Positions 13,927 to 21,631 of a stretch of DNA of 24,080 bases are shown here, one piece after another; within the stretch, counting starts at the first letter, position 1; every line of letters starts with the position of its first letter. Below the pieces are notes generated by a model. That model was not told the DNA's origin and searched no databases. It was given only the letters and a program-made list of their open reading frames with translations. The position numbers were made by a program, and so were the translations under genes. Source of the DNA: a virus. Location: IMG/VR virus record IMGVR_UViG_3300047554_000932, positions 1-24,080 of that record. One strand, given 5' to 3'.

Positions 13927-16020
13927 TTACTCCGTTGGCGTCGGCGGCGTCTGCGGCGAAGGCGGTGGCTGGTTTCGAAGTGTGAGGACTTCGGCATAGG
14001 AGTCGATCGGTAGGTTGCCCGCGGGATCTAGTGAGCCATCTGGTAGGAGCGCCGGACCTTGACCGAGGAGCTTTCGAGCCTCGTTCGCGGTGATGAGTTT
14101 CGAGATGGTGGTCGGTGCGAGTTCGACCGGGATACCGGCAGGAGTTTCGACCACGCCAGGATCGTCGGCAGGCGCTGTGACGGCTTCGACTTCTTCGCTC
14201 GGTGCGTCCGTCGTGATGGGTTCGGTTGGCACATCGTCGGGAACCACGCCGCCGATGCTTGGGAACATGCCGGACTGAGCAGCGGCGGCGGCGGCTGCCG
14301 CCTGCGCCTGTTCCTCTCGAACGCGAGCGTACTCTTCGGCAGGGTCGACGTCGTAGTCGAGTGACATCTTTTCGACTGCGGTCTTTTGCGACAACACCTT
14401 TCCAGCGACCGCCATCGTGATCGCGGAAACCTTCGCTTGGCGATCGGTGTCGGTTTGCCGGAAGTATTCTGGCCACTCGACTTCGATCTCCCCGTTACCA
14501 GGATGGCGCGGTTCCTCGATCATCGAAAACTCGCCAGTCGGGTTACCATCCTCGTCGAGCGTTTCAGTCTTCACGATCCGAGGTCGAAGTTCGAGGCGGT
14601 AATCGACGGGCTCGAGTTGGACGTCGCCGGTGTCGGGATCGACCACCTCGTTGCCACTCTCGTCGATGACTGGCTCGTGGACGAACTGTTGTTCGATCGT
14701 GTTCGCGCTCGGATCGCGGACGTGCTCGCGAGCTGTGATGACCATCTGGTTCACCAGTCGCTGGATGCCATCGCCGTATTGCTGTCGGAGAACGTCCACC
14801 TTCGACAACATCGGAGCGTAGATCATCTTCAGTGCGAAGCCGCTCGTTCCTGCGGCAGCGATCTTGTCGGGGTCGGGAATCACGCACTCGGCGGCCTCGA
14901 GGATCTGCGACCTGATATCCTTCACCGCGGTCGAGCCCGACGTCACCATGTCGGACGGAAGTGTGAGGTAACTCGCCGTTCCGCCTTGTCCGACTGCGAG
15001 CGCGTGTTTCGATCCCTTTCGAACTTCGGCATCGCCGAGCTCTTGCTTATCGAGACCGAGCACGAGCGTCGGATCGACGTTCTGCTTCACGCCTGAGATG
15101 TACGCCGAGTTCATCACGTCGTGTTCGTCCATCTGCTCGTAGAGCTCGGCGTAGTCGGTCTGGCCATCGACTGAGAAGGTGTCCTCGTCGGGCATGTTCT
15201 GGATCCAGACGATGTGAGCGAATCCGCTATTGTGGCGGACGCTCCGATCCTCATCGATCACCCACGGCGTCGGGTTCTCCTCGATGCATCGCTTCGGAAC
15301 GAATACGACGTCGGCGACTGTGGTCCAGTCGCGTCGCTGCCAGTATTCGACGGGCTCGACTCTCTTCGACTTCGAGTTGAGCTCCAGTCGCGTGAACTTG
15401 TAGACCTCGATCGCGTGACCGACTTCTAGGTCGTCGGGGTCTGCCCACTGCATTACGTGAACGAACCGAGGAGTGTGGACGCGAACACGCGGTCGCCCCG
15501 AATCGAACCACCACGAGAGGACCACAGTTCCGTTCGACCCTCCGATCTTCCGAGCGCGAATCATCTGGCTTTCCAGCTTGGTGATTCGAACGATCTCGCG
15601 CGCGAAATCTTGGGTGTCGGGATCGCTGCTCGTGATGGACGGAAACCGCTTATCGCCGAACAGCATTCCGGTGAACGCGTTCACGATCACGCGACTGATA
15701 CGAGTCGGCGTCGAAGGGCGCCGCTGGTTCATCGGTATGAACGTGGCGGATTCGGACGAACCGATCAGCGGCTGAGTCGGGTGGTGAGCTGGCGTGATGA
15801 CGTTGCCGTCCCAGTTCCATGCCTTGCCGTCGTGGTTGCGCGCGGTGAAGTATGAGTCTCGGAAGTTCAGCGTCATCGACCGAGGCGACCTCATGAGAGT
15901 GTCGACCCCGAAGGACGGCCCGGTCGTGGTGTTGTCGAGTCCGAAGGACGAGTACGCCTGCGCGTTCGGACCATCGGACTCGACCGTGGCTTGTGACCTG
16001 AAGAGGGAGAGCAACGACAT
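13927..16020 (-). CDS. portal protein
   Basis: The 697-aa product has the size and layout of a portal subunit, which forms the dodecameric DNA gate at one capsid vertex. Recognisable parts are the clip/wing entrance with TPTRISRVIVNAFTGMLFGD (105-123), a beta wing (VLSWWFDSGRPRVRVHTPRF, 167-186), VVFVPKRCIEENPTPWVID (238-256), HIVWIQNMP (269-277), the helix AELYEQMDEHDVMNSAYISG (291-310) and the stem-like SGFALKMIYAPMLSKVDVLR (393-412). The C-terminus holds a beta unit (420-560), a helix ending in an eight-Ala run, and an acidic Pro/Thr-rich tail. The gene order portal, Mu F-like, scaffold, capsid is standard. GAGGT four bases before the ATG supports the start. Confidence 0.92.
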   Translation of the reverse strand: MSLLSLFRSQATVESDGPNAQAYSSFGLDNTTTGPSFGVDTLMRSPRSMTLNFRDSYFTARNHDGKAWNWDGNVITPAHHPTQPLIGSSESATFIPMNQRRPSTPTRISRVIVNAFTGMLFGDKRFPSITSSDPDTQDFAREIVRITKLESQMIRARKIGGSNGTVVLSWWFDSGRPRVRVHTPRFVHVMQWADPDDLEVGHAIEVYKFTRLELNSKSKRVEPVEYWQRRDWTTVADVVFVPKRCIEENPTPWVIDEDRSVRHNSGFAHIVWIQNMPDEDTFSVDGQTDYAELYEQMDEHDVMNSAYISGVKQNVDPTLVLGLDKQELGDAEVRKGSKHALAVGQGGTASYLTLPSDMVTSGSTAVKDIRSQILEAAECVIPDPDKIAAAGTSGFALKMIYAPMLSKVDVLRQQYGDGIQRLVNQMVITAREHVRDPSANTIEQQFVHEPVIDESGNEVVDPDTGDVQLEPVDYRLELRPRIVKTETLDEDGNPTGEFSMIEEPRHPGNGEIEVEWPEYFRQTDTDRQAKVSAITMAVAGKVLSQKTAVEKMSLDYDVDPAEEYARVREEQAQAAAAAAAAQSGMFPSIGGVVPDDVPTEPITTDAPSEEVEAVTAPADDPGVVETPAGIPVELAPTTISKLITANEARKLLGQGPALLPDGSLDPAGNLPIDSYAEVLTLRNQPPPSPQTPPTPTE

Positions 16021-16027
16021 CGCGACC

Positions 16028-16336
16028 TCAGCTTACACCCGATCGACCTCTTTGCATTCGTTCATCGATGCTACCGATGAACGGTTCCGGTTGAGGCCTC
16101 GATGGTCGTTCCTTCTCGGGCTTCACGAGCATATCGACACCCTCGGGAGTGATGCCAACAAATGCGAACGGATCGCCAGTCGCGCTGTCCTCGTCGGCGG
16201 GCTGACCTTCAGCGTCCGAGACCTTCAGGTCGTCCGGGCTGATGATCTCCGCCGCTACGCTTGCGAGCTCCGACACCTGAAACGCGACCGCACTTAGACC
16301 GCGCAGGAAGTCGGCAAGCCTGGTCGCGACCTTCAC
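16028..16336 (-). CDS. small hypothetical protein before the portal
   Basis: The 102-aa product starts at GTG 16336, whose GTGA overlaps the stop of the previous gene. Residues 1-33 form one amphipathic helix (MKVATRLADFLRGLSAVAFQ...), and the rest is acidic and Pro-rich with DPFAFVGITPEGVDMLVKPE in the middle. No enzyme motif is visible. It ends only 7 bases before the portal ATG, so it is in the same transcript and may be a small portal-associated or virion protein, but I do not recognise it. Confidence 0.65.
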   Translation of the reverse strand: MKVATRLADFLRGLSAVAFQVSELASVAAEIISPDDLKVSDAEGQPADEDSATGDPFAFVGITPEGVDMLVKPEKERPSRPQPEPFIGSIDERMQRGRSGVS

Positions 16337-16899
16337 TTAGCACCTCGAAGGACGCTGGCGGCATGCATGACCACGAGCGAGTTCTCCGCGATGCCGTGGA
16401 GGACCGTACCGAGCTCGCCTTCGACGCTCGGCTGAATACTCGACAGCCCGACCAGCGTGACTCCGCCGTGCTCGTCGACTTGGCGCGACACGATCTCCGA
16501 CGCGTTCGACTCAAGGTTGGACAGCCCCGACGAGATTCCAGGTTGCGACGTGTCGGCCGCGAACTTGAACGAACCCGATACCGGCTTCGCAGGATTCGAC
16601 GGAACAATGCGAGCGACCCAATAGATCCGACTCTCGACGAGCGCATCGACCGACACTCGAAGCGCACAAGCCCGCGTGGCTCGCATGCCGGCGTAAAGGA
16701 GGCCGGTCCCGTAGAAACGATGAGCAAAGGAACCGAACGCTCCTCGGAACATCTTGCTCTGGTCAACGGGGAGCGTGACGACGCCGCGGCTCGCAATCTT
16801 CATCGCGGTCGTGTTCTCGATCACGGTCCCCGGAAGGATGGTTCCGCGAGGATCGAACACGACTACTTGGTGGGGGTATTGAAGGTGGGAAGGCTGCAT
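16333..16899 (-). CDS. hypothetical protein, possibly virion-associated
   Basis: I prefer ATG 16899 (188 aa, MQPSHLQYPHQVVVFDPRGT) because the open frame upstream reads Arg-rich shadow sequence and overlaps the lipoprotein gene; AAGGAA lies 11 bases before this ATG. The protein is a regular mix of short strands and helices (VVTLPVDQSKMFRGAFGSFA, RACALRVSVDALVESRIYWV, LSNLESNASEIVSRQVDEHG) and lacks a signal peptide and membrane segments. The repeated strand pattern would suit a structural or assembly protein, but I cannot place it in a family. It is coupled to the 102-aa gene. Confidence 0.65.
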   Translation of the reverse strand: MQPSHLQYPHQVVVFDPRGTILPGTVIENTTAMKIASRGVVTLPVDQSKMFRGAFGSFAHRFYGTGLLYAGMRATRACALRVSVDALVESRIYWVARIVPSNPAKPVSGSFKFAADTSQPGISSGLSNLESNASEIVSRQVDEHGGVTLVGLSSIQPSVEGELGTVLHGIAENSLVVMHAASVLRGAK

Positions 16900-16915
16900 G
16901 GTGGGTGGGGTTCCT

Positions 16916-17158
16916 TTAGTTGGCGCACTGATCGATCTGAGAACAGGTGGTCGCGATTCGGTAGCACGCCGGATCCGGAAGCGGAACACCGGCGGCAGCC
17001 ATATCCTCGATCACCTGCTCACATGGCGTCCCGGCAGGTGTCGGGTCGCCGCCTGGACAGTTGAGGCTCCGATACTTCGAGCACACCGAATCGGACTCCG
17101 GCGGTCGGGCAGCCGGAGAACACGAGACCACGAATGCGAAGACGAAGGCGAACCTCAT
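16916..17158 (-). CDS. cysteine-rich small lipoprotein
   Basis: The 80-aa product starts MRFAFVFAFVVSC, a hydrophobic run ending in V-V-S-C, a canonical lipobox with Cys13 as the lipidated residue. The mature part has six more cysteines (26, 34, 46, 65, 72, 78), enough for three disulfides, in VCSKYRSLNCPGGDPTPAGT, PCEQVIEDMAAAGVPLPDPA and CYRIATTCSQIDQCA, so it should fold in the periplasm. I recall comparable short Cys-rich lipoproteins in other phage genomes but no established function. A GTG at 17206 would give a more normal 28-residue signal but overlaps the peptidase gene. Neither start has a clear ribosome site. Between the peptidase and virion genes, a role at the outer membrane (lysis or exclusion) is inference. 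Confidence 0.75.
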   Translation of the reverse strand: MRFAFVFAFVVSCSPAARPPESDSVCSKYRSLNCPGGDPTPAGTPCEQVIEDMAAAGVPLPDPACYRIATTCSQIDQCAN

Positions 17159-17183
17159 GGGGCTCGACTGTATCAGCGATCGG

Positions 17184-17981
17184 CTAGTGATAGTAGCCGG
17201 GAACACGCAAGGCCCACACGTCCACCGAAGTCCGAGTGACCTGCTCCCACGACAGACTCCACCAGCCCGCGTTTCCGAAACCGGAACCCCAGGTACCGGG
17301 ACCGATCACTCCGTGCTCGTCGTAACCGAGAGCGCATTGGGCATGGCCGCCGATGACCGTCGTGTTCGGATCTTCGGTGTAATATTGGTGAGCCTTGAGC
17401 ATGCAATACCGATCGGTCACCGGCATGCCGAACACGATGGGGTCGTCGTTCGCGAGCGCGACCTTCCACTCGTACTCGTTACGAGGGTCGACTCGGTAAT
17501 ATTGGAACCCCTTCAGCTTGCGATCGTTGGCGACTCGGTAGGCGTTCTGACTCGGACGTTCTCCTGCATAGAACGAGTCTGCGCCGTCCAGACTTTCGCA
17601 TTCGGCCTCGGGACAGTGGCCGAGGCGCTCGAGCTGTTTCAGCGCTCCTCGGATATAGGTGCCCACGTTGCGACGCTCGGCGCGGTGAAGGATTCGAGAA
17701 TTGAACCAGATAAACCGCGGGCTCGGTAACTGCAAAGCGATCGGCGATTGACCGCTCGCCGGCCACACGCCTTGAGTCGCCCACCGAGCCACGAGCGCCT
17801 CAGCGATCGAGAACCCGACGCAGCTTTGAGCCGACTGGACGAACAGCCGATGGCCGAACTTGTGCGCCATATCGAGGTAGGCCGAAGGAACGGAGCTCAC
17901 TCCGAACGCGAGCGAGCTGCTACCTAATCGCAGGTCGCGAAGGTCTTGATCGTCCGGCACATACCCGAGGAGGCGCTTCAT
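17184..17981 (-). CDS. papain-like (C1 family) cysteine peptidase
   Basis: The 265-aa product carries the catalytic landmarks of papain-fold peptidases. These are VQSAQSCVGFSIA (48-60) with nucleophile Cys54 and an upstream Gln49 likely forming the oxyanion hole, and VIGGHAQCALGYDE (209-222) with His213. The third is GPGTWGSGFGNAGWWSLSWE (227-246), which corresponds to the 'NSWG..WG..GY' block. In that last block the usual Asn is not present (GTWG instead of NSWG). The N-terminal 47 residues (GYVPDDQDLRDLRLG...) resemble a short propeptide-like segment. There is no signal peptide, so the enzyme would act in the cytoplasm, inside the virion or after lysis. It could process structural proteins, since no other prohead protease is visible, or cleave cell-wall peptides. 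I cannot choose between these. Confidence 0.8.
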   Translation of the reverse strand: MKRLLGYVPDDQDLRDLRLGSSSLAFGVSSVPSAYLDMAHKFGHRLFVQSAQSCVGFSIAEALVARWATQGVWPASGQSPIALQLPSPRFIWFNSRILHRAERRNVGTYIRGALKQLERLGHCPEAECESLDGADSFYAGERPSQNAYRVANDRKLKGFQYYRVDPRNEYEWKVALANDDPIVFGMPVTDRYCMLKAHQYYTEDPNTTVIGGHAQCALGYDEHGVIGPGTWGSGFGNAGWWSLSWEQVTRTSVDVWALRVPGYYH

Positions 17982-18087
17982 TTGGGTCGCAATATCGAAT
18001 CACGATTCGAGGTGTGAGTCGAGCCGACGAACCGTCGAGCTCAATCTCACAATCGACGAACACCTGCTCGATCGAGGGCCGCTTCAC
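17920..18087 (-). CDS. possible 55-aa ORF overlapping the peptidase start
   Basis: A GTG at 18087 overlaps the stop of the membrane-protein gene in a GTGA, the coupling used elsewhere in this operon. It opens a 55-aa frame (VKRPSIEQVFVDCEIELDGS...) that continues past the peptidase ATG by 62 bases. The first 35 residues read as a credible small beta protein (EQVFVDCEIELDGSSARLTP, RIVIRYCD) and the end as Arg/Pro-rich. It fills what would otherwise be a 102-base gap. The evidence is only frame, coupling and composition, so it may be spurious. Confidence 0.4.
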   Translation of the reverse strand: MKRPSIEQVFVDCEIELDGSSARLTPRIVIRYCDPNEAPPRVCAGRSRPSRPAIR

Positions 18088-18440
18088 TTGAACACCAGCG
18101 GAATCACCAGGTGGGCGACGTAGCCGAACAGCCCGATGATCGCGAGCGCGACAACGACGCGACCGGTCACTGGGATGAGCTTCAGGAACCCACCGAACGA
18201 GTCCACGACTTGGGTGACCTCGTTGGCAGCCTTCCGAGTCTTTGAGCTGTCGGGTGCCTTCTCCACTGTTTTCTCCTGATGCAAGTGAATCACAATTCCG
18301 GGCTGAGTGGGAGTCTCCCAATCGTGATCGCTCGAATCTAGGTTCGCGAGCTCGCGACGAGACTGACGACGAAGGTCATCACGAATGGCCAACCGCTCTT
18401 CATCGCTCAGGCGAGGAGTCTTCGGAGGGTGAGATTTCAT
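18084..18440 (-). CDS. tail-anchored membrane protein (holin-like candidate)
   Basis: The 118-aa product has a charged N-terminal part (residues 1-70, with LSDEERLAIRDDLRRQSRRE) and ends in a hydrophobic segment of about 30 residues (FLKLIPVTGRVVVALAIIGL ... AHLVIPLVFK, 86-117), one long or two short membrane helices. With an endolysin-type gene two positions upstream and a peptidase downstream it is the best holin candidate here, but the hydrophilic N-terminus is longer than in typical holins. It could instead be a membrane anchor for a lysis or exclusion complex. The ATG overlaps the previous stop by 4 bases. Confidence 0.6.
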   Translation of the reverse strand: MKSHPPKTPRLSDEERLAIRDDLRRQSRRELANLDSSDHDWETPTQPGIVIHLHQEKTVEKAPDSSKTRKAANEVTQVVDSFGGFLKLIPVTGRVVVALAIIGLFGYVAHLVIPLVFK

Positions 18441-18733
18441 GTGGGAGTGGCCAGCGCGAGTCGCTGCTCGATGTTGTAGATCCGCCGATCGGACTCTTGG
18501 TTGCGCTCGCGGATCTCGTCCATGAAGGGACCGATGAGGGTTTGAAAGTTCCGATCGATGTTAGCCATGTGGCGCTTGATGGAGTCGATGTCCGTCGCGA
18601 TACCAGCCACCGTACCATCCATCGACGTCACCACTTCGAGGGTGTCCTCGAGCAGATCTTCGACGGCGCTGAGGCGTGCCTCAGTCGCGCTCAGCAACCT
18701 GTGAAGTCCTTGACCCCGATCGTCGTCGCTCAT
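18437..18733 (-). CDS. small coiled-coil protein
   Basis: The 98-aa product is helical with clear heptad-like hydrophobic spacing (LLSATEARLSAVEDLLEDTL, then IATDIDSIKRHMANIDRNFQ, IGPFMDEIRERNQESDRRIY) and ends NIEQRLALATPT. There is no signal or membrane segment. It is translationally coupled on both sides (ATGA at 18730-18733 and 18437-18440), so it is made together with the amidase and the membrane protein. A scaffold or regulator in the lysis cassette is one possibility, but I do not recognise the family. Confidence 0.65.
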   Translation of the reverse strand: MSDDDRGQGLHRLLSATEARLSAVEDLLEDTLEVVTSMDGTVAGIATDIDSIKRHMANIDRNFQTLIGPFMDEIRERNQESDRRIYNIEQRLALATPT

Positions 18734-19419
18734 GGCGCTTCCTTCATGGCAGTTTGAAACTCGCGGACGAGCTCCAAGTCGTGTTCGCGGTTCTGCGGTT
18801 CAGCCGTCTGGCGATAGGTGATGAACCCTAACAGCTTGGTGGCGACGAGTTTCTTCGGGGGCTGATCGACGAGGCGGATCATTCGCGACTCGTTACCACC
18901 GATCGTCGTGAGGCGAGGAGTGAGCGCATTCTCATCGAGGCCGCCCCATCCGACGACACGGTTGACGTGTCGGAACCACGCCGTCTCGGGCTTGCCCGGC
19001 GTGCTCCGATCCCAGATCGCGAGGTCGCCTGTTCTCGGCTCCCACTTATGCTGAAGGACCTCGGAATACGAATGCCAAAGGCCCTTCGCCTTCGCATCGG
19101 ACACGAGCTCTACGACGCCGGCTCGATAGTAGTGGGGCCGAACCTCGCCCTCGAGAATGCACTGCTCGAGGCACCACGACACGAATGCGGCACACCAGTT
19201 TCCTTCCTTGATGCGGAGGAACTCGGTCGGGCCAATGCGGCCATCGCCGTTCAGGTCGCGAACGCATCCGGCGAAGTATTCCGCGATCCTCGGAGATGTG
19301 TTCGGCCCCGGAGAGGGTTGGAGGGACGCGACGCCCTTCGTCATCTCATCCTTCGCTAGCAGGACGCATCGCATCCCGAGCGAGATTCCTGGGTTCTTCC
19401 ATGGCGGCAGACTCGACAT
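18730..19419 (-). CDS. CHAP-type peptidoglycan amidase/endopeptidase with EF-hand loop (endolysin candidate)
   Basis: The 229-aa product has the CHAP/NlpC-P60 catalytic pattern: GNWCAAFVSWCLEQC (73-87) with nucleophile Cys76, GDLAIWDRSTPGK (131-143), and FRHVNRVVGW (149-158) with His151, followed by TTIGGNES (171-178), the usual end of the active-site sheet. Before it, residues 34-54 (QPSPGPNTSPRIAEYFAGCV) match the start of phage CHAP hydrolases. A perfect EF-hand loop, D55-L-N57-G-D59-G-R-I62-G-P-T-E66, is inserted immediately before the nucleophile helix. No signal peptide is present, so release would need a holin or virion delivery. The protein cleaves peptidoglycan bonds for lysis or entry. 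No clear ribosome site is seen before the ATG. Confidence 0.8.
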   Translation of the reverse strand: MSSLPPWKNPGISLGMRCVLLAKDEMTKGVASLQPSPGPNTSPRIAEYFAGCVRDLNGDGRIGPTEFLRIKEGNWCAAFVSWCLEQCILEGEVRPHYYRAGVVELVSDAKAKGLWHSYSEVLQHKWEPRTGDLAIWDRSTPGKPETAWFRHVNRVVGWGGLDENALTPRLTTIGGNESRMIRLVDQPPKKLVATKLLGFITYRQTAEPQNREHDLELVREFQTAMKEAP

Positions 19420-19435
19420 GGTGGGAGCGTATCAG

Positions 19436-21628
19436 TCACGACCCGGTGTATTCAATCGGAAGCGATCCCCACGCCCACACATCGCTCTCACCTTCTAGGT
19501 TCGTCACTCGTACCCGGTAACGCGCGTCGACGTAGCGTCGGACGTTCGTATCCTGCGACGTGATACTGACCAGCGCGACGTTCGACGTTCCTTCGACGAG
19601 CTCGATGCCGCCGCCTGGAGCGGTGCTCTTCGTAACCTTGAATGACCCTTCGGGTTCGAACCATTCGAACGAGATCACCCAGTTCGACACGTCGAGCGGT
19701 GCGCCACTGGATGTCGTGAACACGAGTCGGAGCTTTCGGTCGGTCTTTTCGTAAATCGTGATCATCGAGCCTCCATCGAGAGTGCATACCCCCGGTCGCT
19801 TGCGAGCTACCACCTGAACGATACCAGGAGCGGAGTCAGAACTCAGCTCAACAATTCCGATGCGACGTAGCGAGATCGCGACGCGATGATCGTCTGGAAG
19901 CGGGACGTTCTTGACGACGAGGTACACCGCGATTCCGCCGATGTGCTCTTCGGACGGCGAGAACGCGAGTGCGATGGATTGGTCACCAGGTGTGAGCGAG
20001 ATCGGTGAGACGGCCTCGGACGACGCGACCCCGTTCAGGGAGATTGCGATGTAAACGTCCTCGAGTGCGTTCACGCGCTCCTCGGACTTCACACCTAGCA
20101 GCGCCACCGCGACCGGAGCCGTGGTGACCTGAATCCCTGCGACACGTTCCTCACTCGCCGCACCGGCCAGCAGAACGCCGAGCGACGCGGTGACCTGAAG
20201 TCCTGCAGCGCGTTCCTCGGACGGGGACGAAGTCAGTGAGATCGTGACCGGGCCGGTGGCCACCGAACCTCCGACGACTCGTTCCTCGGACGCTACTTGC
20301 GCCAAGGACAGCACCACAGGAGTCGGAGCGACTGAAACCCCGGCGGCCCGTTCTTCAGACGCTAGCGGTCCAAGTGTGAGGGAGAACGTAGCGATCACGG
20401 ACGGCCCGATGGTGCGTTCCTCGGACGCGATTCGTGTGGGGGTCACGGTCACGACCCCAGGCTCGACGGCGACCCCAGCGGCCCGTTCTTCAGACACCAC
20501 CCCGCTCAATAGGATCTGGGTTGGCCCGAGTGCGACGGACGGCCCGATGGTGCGTTCCTCCGCCGGAACCGCCCCGAGGCTTAGCGACTCAACGACGGAC
20601 ACCGAAACCCCCGAGGAGCGCTCCTCGGACGCTACAGGGGCGAGCAGAACCCCCAACACCTGCTCGACAGCGACCCCGATCGCCCGTTCTTCAGACGACA
20701 GGCCCGCGAGGTTCACTGCTAGCGCCTGAACGAATGAAGGACCGACCGCCCGTTCTTCGGACGCGATGGGCGCGAGACTGGTCGTGACAGCACCAGTCGC
20801 CACCCCAATGGGGGCGATTCGTTCCTCAGCCGCTACAGGTCCGAGGGCGGTAGCGATGGCCTGCTGGACTGAAGGTCCGGTCGTCCGCTCTTCCGACGCG
20901 ACGCCGCCAAGTGTTGTGCTGACGGCCTGTTGAAAGGAAGGACCAACCGCGAGCTCTTCGCTGTTCAGCGCGCCCAGCGTTACTGAGATGACCTGCTGGA
21001 AGGACGGACCAACGACGCGCTCTTCCGACGCGATGCCGTTGAGGGTAGTCCCGAGTGCGATCGAGTAGGAAGGTCCGATGGTGCGTTCTTCGGTCGCGAC
21101 GCCGTTGAGGACAGTCGCAAGCGCGATCGCTACCGTTGGACCGATGGTGCGCTCCTCCGACGCGACGTTGCCGAGCGTCGTCTCCACCACCACGGCCACG
21201 GTCGGACCGAGAGTACGTTCTTCGCTCGTTGAACCATTCAGCGAGACCGTGACGACAGTCGTGAAGTCCGAGGACTCCACCACGTTGGAGAACTGAGCTC
21301 CGTCGTACCACACCTGAGCGATTCGATAGTTGGTCGCAGGCGTTAGGCCGGTCGCATCGATCGGCCATGTGAACGGAGTCGTGGTGACCGTCGGCGCCTC
21401 GGTGTTACCGCTCCAAGTGACTGCCGGAGATCCGCTACCGTTGAGACCTGCTAGAATCTGCCCAGCATTCGGAGTGACCCAGCCCGCTGAGGGAGCCACG
21501 ATGGCGTGAAGCTGAGGCGCGTCGTCTGCTGGCCAATAGTCGACCGCAGCAACGACCGCCGACGTACCGTTTATGCTGTCAGCGAATCGTGCCGTGAGAC
21601 TTTTGGTAACGGCGCGAGATTGAGACAT
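19436..21628 (-). CDS. repeat-rich virion protein (head or tail fibre-like)
   Basis: The 730-aa product has three parts. Residues 1-133 resemble a fibronectin-type III/Ig-like unit (ATGLTPATNYRIAQVWYDG, then SNVVESSDFTT), common at phage surface-protein ends. Residues 134 to about 580 are some 20 tandem copies of a 22-23-residue unit with consensus xSEERxxGxSVxxxxxxxLxxV; copies 7, 18 and 19 are degenerate and copy 5 has SEEL. The remainder ends in a beta domain of baseplate-upper or BppU-like appearance (ITIYEKTDRKLRLVFTTSSG ... VSNWVISFEWFEPEG ... YRVRVTNLEGES). This layout suggests an extended shaft with terminal adhesive or attachment domains. It precedes the lytic cassette and follows other virion genes, and has only a weak GAAG ribosome site. 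Confidence 0.75.
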   Translation of the reverse strand: MSQSRAVTKSLTARFADSINGTSAVVAAVDYWPADDAPQLHAIVAPSAGWVTPNAGQILAGLNGSGSPAVTWSGNTEAPTVTTTPFTWPIDATGLTPATNYRIAQVWYDGAQFSNVVESSDFTTVVTVSLNGSTSEERTLGPTVAVVVETTLGNVASEERTIGPTVAIALATVLNGVATEERTIGPSYSIALGTTLNGIASEERVVGPSFQQVISVTLGALNSEELAVGPSFQQAVSTTLGGVASEERTTGPSVQQAIATALGPVAAEERIAPIGVATGAVTTSLAPIASEERAVGPSFVQALAVNLAGLSSEERAIGVAVEQVLGVLLAPVASEERSSGVSVSVVESLSLGAVPAEERTIGPSVALGPTQILLSGVVSEERAAGVAVEPGVVTVTPTRIASEERTIGPSVIATFSLTLGPLASEERAAGVSVAPTPVVLSLAQVASEERVVGGSVATGPVTISLTSSPSEERAAGLQVTASLGVLLAGAASEERVAGIQVTTAPVAVALLGVKSEERVNALEDVYIAISLNGVASSEAVSPISLTPGDQSIALAFSPSEEHIGGIAVYLVVKNVPLPDDHRVAISLRRIGIVELSSDSAPGIVQVVARKRPGVCTLDGGSMITIYEKTDRKLRLVFTTSSGAPLDVSNWVISFEWFEPEGSFKVTKSTAPGGGIELVEGTSNVALVSITSQDTNVRRYVDARYRVRVTNLEGESDVWAWGSLPIEYTGS
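19889..21229 (-). repeat. about 20 tandem 66-69-bp coding repeats
   Basis: This stretch encodes the SEER units of the 730-aa protein. Periodicity is 66-69 bases, and the plus strand shows frequent variants of CGTTCCTCGGACG and CGTTCTTCAGACG at that interval. Copies are diverged in DNA but constant in the protein motif, indicating purifying selection on SEER. Confidence 0.85.
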
Positions 21629-21631
21629 CGA

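Noticed and set aside
17181-17199. Short hairpin CGGCTA/TAGCCG at the end of the peptidase gene as a terminator
   Set aside because: Six base pairs and no T-tract on the minus strand; the lipoprotein gene follows after 25 bases.
16261-17729. 267-aa and 222-aa plus-strand ORFs across the lipoprotein and peptidase genes
   Set aside because: Both oppose minus-strand genes with recognisable motifs (lipobox, Cys/His of the peptidase) and translate to low-complexity Arg-rich sequence.
19889-21229. CRISPR-like or noncoding tandem repeat array
   Set aside because: The period of 66-69 bases is a multiple of three, the frame is open throughout and the conserved unit is at protein level, so it is a coding repeat.
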